Below, piece after piece: positions 60,699 to 64,000 of a stretch of 64,000 bases of DNA. The notes below the pieces were generated by a model. That model was not told the DNA's origin. It saw only the letters and a program-made list of their open reading frames with translations, and ran no database searches. Source of the DNA: Spongiactinospora sp. TRM90649 (GTDB lineage Bacteria; Actinomycetota; Actinomycetes; Streptosporangiales; Streptosporangiaceae); assembly GCF_029382225.1 (NCBI RefSeq), contig NZ_JARLTC010000005.1, positions 62,001 to 126,000 on the forward strand, in the 5' to 3' direction. Positions within the stretch are counted from its first letter, which is position 1. Every line of letters starts with the position of its first letter. Position numbers and translations under genes: made by a program.

Positions 60699-62294
60699 TC
60701 AGCCCTCCCGGCGCACGAAGATCCCGGCCGCTTCGCGGTCCCATGTCGTCCCGCTCACACCGTGGTCGCGCAGCTGTGCCTTGCGCACCTTCTGGGTGGG
60801 TGTCTTGGGCAGCTCGGCGACCACCTCGACGTAGCGGGGCACCATGAAGTACGGCAGGCGGTCGATCAGGAACTCCGTCAGCGCGACCGGGTCGATCCGC
60901 GCGCCGGGGGCCGGGACCACGACCGCCAGGATGTCGTCCTCGGTCAGGTCGGAGGCCACGGCCACGACCGCGCTCTCGGCCACCGAAGGATGGTCGTTGA
61001 TGACCGACTCCACCTCGAAGCTCGACACGTTCTCACCCCGGCGGCGCAGGGCGTCCTTGAGCCGGTCGACGAAGTGGTAGCGCCCCTCGGCGTCCTCGCG
61101 GAGCACGTCACCGGTGTGCACCCAGCCGCCGCGCAGCACGTCGGCGGTCGTCTCCGGCAGTCCGTGGTATCCGCTCATGACGGTGTGCGGCACCTCGGGC
61201 CGTACGAGCAGTTCGCCGGCCTCGCCCGGCGGCAGATCGCGACCGTGCTCGTCGACGATCCTCAGTTCGTATCCCGGCCGCCGGAATCCGGACGCACCGG
61301 CGACCACCGAGTCCGGCGGGCCGTACACCACCGCGCCGATCTCGCTCATGCCGTACGCGGTGATGATGTCCACCCCGAACCGGTCGCGGAAGGCCTGGAA
61401 GTCGGCGACCAGGGGTGCCATGCCCACGATCTGGAGAGGGTTGTCCGCGTCGTCCGGCTCCGGCGGCCGGGCGGCCAGCATCTGCGCCATCGCCCCGAGC
61501 AGCGCGGTGAACGTGATGCCGTGCTCGCGCACCAGCGGCCAGAACCGGGTCGGCGAGAACGCGGGCTCCAGTACACAGCTCGCCTGGTGGACCAGCGCCT
61601 TGTAGACACCGGACCACTGGCCGGACAGATGGAACACCGGCAGCGTCACCAGGATGCTGTCGTACTCGCGCGGGCGCACCTGATCCTCGCCCGATGCGTA
61701 CGTGTAGGCGTGGGCGTGCGACGTCAGCACGCCCTTGGAGGCCCCCGTCGTACCGGAGGTGTACATGTAGGCGATCAGGTCCGCCGGGCCCACCCGTACC
61801 GGCGAAGCCGGCGTGGCGGCGTCGAGCTCCTCGAACGGGACGACCAGGAAGCGCCCCTGCGGCAGCGCGTCGCCCGCCCCGCCCCGGACCACGACCGTGC
61901 GCAGTGACGTCAGGTCATCGGCCGCCCGGGCGAGTCGTGCGCAGTAGCGGTCCTCGATCAGCAGGATCTCCGCGCCGGAGTCGTTGAGGATGTGGGTCAG
62001 GAAGCGGCCCTTGTAGGCGGTGTTCACCGGCACCTCGACCACACCCGTCAGGCTCAGCCCCGACCAGGCGTGGATGGCGTCCATCGAGTTGTCCAGCATG
62101 AGCGCGACCGGAGCCGCGCGGCCCGCGCCGGCCGCGGCCAGCCCACCGGCGAACCGCAGCGAGCGGTCGAAGCTCTCCGCGAATGTCCAGCGGCCGGACC
62201 TGTCGGTCTGGGCCACCTTGTCCGGGACCTTCGCGAGCGCGCGCTCGAACGCGTGGATGAATGTGCGTCTTTCCAGCTCCGGCAGTGCGGACAT
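60699..62294 (-). CDS. Acyl-CoA synthetase (AMP-forming)
   Basis: A 531-aa ANL-superfamily ligase that activates a carboxylic acid to acyl-CoA. It has the P-loop YMYTSGTTGASKGVLTSHAH, AYGMSEIGAVVYG, GGWVHTGDVLRED and the C-terminal RLKDALRRRGENVSSFEVE with catalytic Lys in KTPTQKVRKAQL. It is closest in look to CaiC/medium-long chain ligases. ATG 62292-62294 with GGAGGGT. Operon with the carboxylase. Confidence 0.93.
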   Translation of the reverse strand: MSALPELERRTFIHAFERALAKVPDKVAQTDRSGRWTFAESFDRSLRFAGGLAAAGAGRAAPVALMLDNSMDAIHAWSGLSLTGVVEVPVNTAYKGRFLTHILNDSGAEILLIEDRYCARLARAADDLTSLRTVVVRGGAGDALPQGRFLVVPFEELDAATPASPVRVGPADLIAYMYTSGTTGASKGVLTSHAHAYTYASGEDQVRPREYDSILVTLPVFHLSGQWSGVYKALVHQASCVLEPAFSPTRFWPLVREHGITFTALLGAMAQMLAARPPEPDDADNPLQIVGMAPLVADFQAFRDRFGVDIITAYGMSEIGAVVYGPPDSVVAGASGFRRPGYELRIVDEHGRDLPPGEAGELLVRPEVPHTVMSGYHGLPETTADVLRGGWVHTGDVLREDAEGRYHFVDRLKDALRRRGENVSSFEVESVINDHPSVAESAVVAVASDLTEDDILAVVVPAPGARIDPVALTEFLIDRLPYFMVPRYVEVVAELPKTPTQKVRKAQLRDHGVSGTTWDREAAGIFVRREG

Positions 62295-62349
62295 TGACCC
62301 TCCATGACGAGTAGCAGGGGTCGGCGATCCTGGTGGCCGTAGGCTACTA

Positions 62350-62364
62350 TATCGACCGCTCAGT
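62350..62364. promoter_or_regulatory. TetR-operator-like site between the synthetase and CoA-transferase genes
   Basis: TATCGACCGCTCAGT, identical over 15 nt to the complement of 55453-55467. It lies 56 bp from the synthetase start and 41 bp from the racemase start, so one bound regulator could control both directions. Confidence 0.6.
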
Positions 62365-62404
62365 ACTGTAACGAATTGTCATCGCCTTTCACTGAGGGGT
62401 TCTC

Positions 62405-63502
62405 ATGCCAGGAGCGCTGCACGGGCTACGCGTCATCGAGCTGGCCGGCATCGGACCATGTCCACACGCGGCGATGCTGCTGGCCGACCTGGGCGCCGAC
62501 GTGGTCCGGCTGGAAAGACCGGCCGCGGACCGGACGGCCGAGGCGCATGACCAGATGCTCCGCAACCGGACCGTGGCCGTCGTGGACCTGAAGTCCGGCG
62601 AGCAGCGGGCGGCGGTACTCGACCTGGTGGAGAAGGCCGACGTGCTGCTGGAAGGCTTCCGGCCCGGTGTGGCCGAACGGCTCGGCATCGGGCCCGAGGA
62701 CTCCCTGCGGCGCAACCCCCGCCTCGTCTACGGCCGCATGACCGGTTGGGGACAGCACGGACCGCTCGCCCGGCGGGCCGGGCACGACATCAACTACATC
62801 TCGGTGACGGGCGCGCTGCACGCGATCGGCCGCGAAGGCGAGCGGCCCGTCCCGCCGCTGAACCTGGTCGGCGACTTCGGCGGCGGCTCCCTGTTCCTCG
62901 TCTACGGCGTACTGGCGGCCCTGTGGGAACGGGAGCGTTCCGGACGGGGACAGGTGGTGGACGCGGCGATAGTGGACGGTGTCAGCGTGTTGTTGCAGCC
63001 GATCTGGAGCCTGCGCGCCACGGGGTACTGGTCCGACTCCCGCGCCGACAACCTGCTCGACGGGTCCTGGCCGTTCTACGACACCTACGAGTGCTCCGAC
63101 GGCCGGTACGTCGCCGTCGGGGCCATCGAGCCGCAGTTCTACGCCGAACTGGTGGCCGGGCTCGGACTGGCCGGCGAGCCGCTGCCCGAGCAGGGCGACC
63201 GGTCCGGCTGGCCCCTGCTCAGGGCCCGGTTCACGGCGGTGTTCGCCACCAGGACGAGAGACGAGTGGGCCGCGCACTTCGCCGACACCGACGCCTGCGT
63301 CACGCCGGTCCTGGAGTTCGCCGAGGTCGCCGAACATCCCCACATGGCCGCCCGGCGCGCCGTGCGGAACGTCGGCGGCGTACAGCAGGCCGGAGTCGCG
63401 CCGGCACTGTCCCGCACGGCGCATCCCGAGCCGGACGGACCGCCGGGCAGCGCGGTGCCGCTCGCCGCCGTCACCGCCCGCTGGTCGGCTCCGTCCGCGT
63501 AA
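62405..63502 (+). CDS. CaiB/BaiF family: alpha-methylacyl-CoA racemase-like
   Basis: A 365-aa family III CoA-transferase-fold protein. [20 protein letters not shown] at the N-terminus, [18 protein letters not shown] (catalytic His) and [20 protein letters not shown] (catalytic Asp) match alpha-methylacyl-CoA racemases rather than true CoA-transferases. It would interconvert (R)- and (S)-2-methylacyl-CoA before acyl-CoA dehydrogenation. ATG 62405 with GAGGGGT. Confidence 0.92.
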   Translation: MPGALHGLRVIELAGIGPCPHAAMLLADLGADVVRLERPAADRTAEAHDQMLRNRTVAVVDLKSGEQRAAVLDLVEKADVLLEGFRPGVAERLGIGPEDSLRRNPRLVYGRMTGWGQHGPLARRAGHDINYISVTGALHAIGREGERPVPPLNLVGDFGGGSLFLVYGVLAALWERERSGRGQVVDAAIVDGVSVLLQPIWSLRATGYWSDSRADNLLDGSWPFYDTYECSDGRYVAVGAIEPQFYAELVAGLGLAGEPLPEQGDRSGWPLLRARFTAVFATRTRDEWAAHFADTDACVTPVLEFAEVAEHPHMAARRAVRNVGGVQQAGVAPALSRTAHPEPDGPPGSAVPLAAVTARWSAPSA

Positions 63503-63522
63503 GCCTCCGGTTAAACTGCGAA

Positions 63523-63532
63523 CGACCGGTCG
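63523..63532. promoter_or_regulatory. TetR-operator-like palindrome before the last tetR gene
   Basis: CGACCGGTCG, a perfect palindrome within AACGACCGGTCGATCT, 17 bp upstream of the tetR ATG. It shares the CGACCG half-site with the other island sites and suggests autoregulation. Confidence 0.55.
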
Positions 63533-63549
63533 ATCTACGAAGGTGACTG

Positions 63550-64000
63550 ATGCCAAGACAGGCCGATCCACGCAAGAAGCAGCGCATCCTCAGCATCGCC
63601 ACCGACCTGTTCGCGGCGAACGGCTACCACGGCACCGGAACGGCGCAGATCGCCGAGGCGGCGGGCATCGGCAAGAGCGCTCTCTACCACCACATCAAGA
63701 GCAAGGAGGACGCCCTTTTCGAGATCAGTCGGCTTCTACTGGAAGAGCTCGTACAGGCGGGCGAGCGGATCCAGCGGAAGACGGGCCCGGCCGACGAGAA
63801 GCTGCGGCAGTTGAGCAGGGAACTGATCCGCAACATCGGGGCCAACCTGACCGCGTGGCGAGTGGTCAGCGCGGAGTTCGACCAGCTCACCAGCTACCGC
63901 AAGCGGATCATCGCCGAACTCCGGCGCAGCTACGAGGGCACCTGGCTCGCGGTCATCGACTCCGGCACCGCCGAGGGGCTCTTCCGCGCGATCGACCCGG
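63550..64000 (+). CDS. TetR-family regulator (cut by window end)
   Basis: The first 150 residues of a TetR regulator. HTH: QRILSIATDLFAANGYHGTG, TAQIAEAAGIGKSALYHHIK. The ligand domain follows (LLEELVQAGERIQRKTGPAD, WRVVSAEFDQLTSYRKRIIA). ATG 63550 with GAAGGTGA. It continues past position 64000 with no stop in the window. It resembles KstR2/fatty-acid-type regulators in outline. A CGACCG palindrome lies just upstream, making it the leading candidate for the island's regulator. Confidence 0.9.
   Translation, partial: MPRQADPRKKQRILSIATDLFAANGYHGTGTAQIAEAAGIGKSALYHHIKSKEDALFEISRLLLEELVQAGERIQRKTGPADEKLRQLSRELIRNIGANLTAWRVVSAEFDQLTSYRKRIIAELRRSYEGTWLAVIDSGTAEGLFRAIDP

Overview
The window is high-GC DNA from a filamentous actinomycete. 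The sigma-factor types, actinobacterial ergothioneine operon, Gly-Cys-Val tRNA cluster, many GTG starts and abundance of TetR/LacI/GntR regulators suggest Streptosporangiales or a relative; this placement is an inference. No rRNA, CRISPR array, complete insertion sequence or prophage was seen.

Left third (0-26 kb), mostly housekeeping and stress functions. It holds a membrane sensor histidine kinase, an acyltransferase-3 membrane protein, a DEAD/DEAH helicase, an alpha/beta hydrolase, tRNA-dihydrouridine synthase, the tRNA Gly-Cys-Val cluster, a secreted chitin-type LPMO, LigA, a second tRNA-Cys, a TetR regulator, a ClpX that looks like a paralogue, a pyruvate oxidase-type ThDP enzyme, a group 2 sigma factor, an ECF sigma factor with a likely zinc anti-sigma factor, and egtABCD. 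Decayed genes are scattered among these: a sugar-binding protein fragment, an erythromycin-esterase fragment, an alpha/beta hydrolase scrap, and a chimera of a lanthipeptide-dehydratase domain with a PDZ domain.

Middle (26.7-43.7 kb), a catabolic island that appears to be under one LacI-family regulator. Near-identical boxes (GCAATCGTTTGC) lie in front of lacI itself, a fused E1alpha-beta/E2 2-oxoacid dehydrogenase pair, a three-gene operon (3-hydroxyisobutyrate-dehydrogenase-like, M24 creatinase-like, aldehyde dehydrogenase) and, as a variant, a five-gene operon (RidA, ABC permease, substrate-binding lipoprotein, a natural ABC ATPase-permease fusion, adenine-deaminase-like amidohydrolase). 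A divergent VOC protein/GntR pair sits inside with its own candidate operators. The gene content suggests uptake and breakdown of a nitrogen-containing small molecule, with carbon released through an aldehyde and a 2-oxoacid. The substrate cannot be read from the sequence. This is the best candidate for an undescribed system.

A short remnant zone (43.7-45.9 kb) holds a DUF427 gene, a low-GC hypothetical gene and a frameshifted signal peptidase.

Right third (45.9-64 kb), a beta-oxidation island: five SDR-type or related reductase/thiolase steps plus two acyl-CoA dehydrogenases, two MaoC-like dehydratases, an MFS transporter, two thiolases, a single-chain biotin acyl-CoA carboxylase, an acyl-CoA synthetase, an alpha-methylacyl-CoA racemase-like protein and two TetR regulators. 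A repeated operator-like sequence (ATCGACCGnTCAGT) occurs in its promoter regions. The set resembles breakdown of a methyl-branched or steroid-side-chain-like acid.
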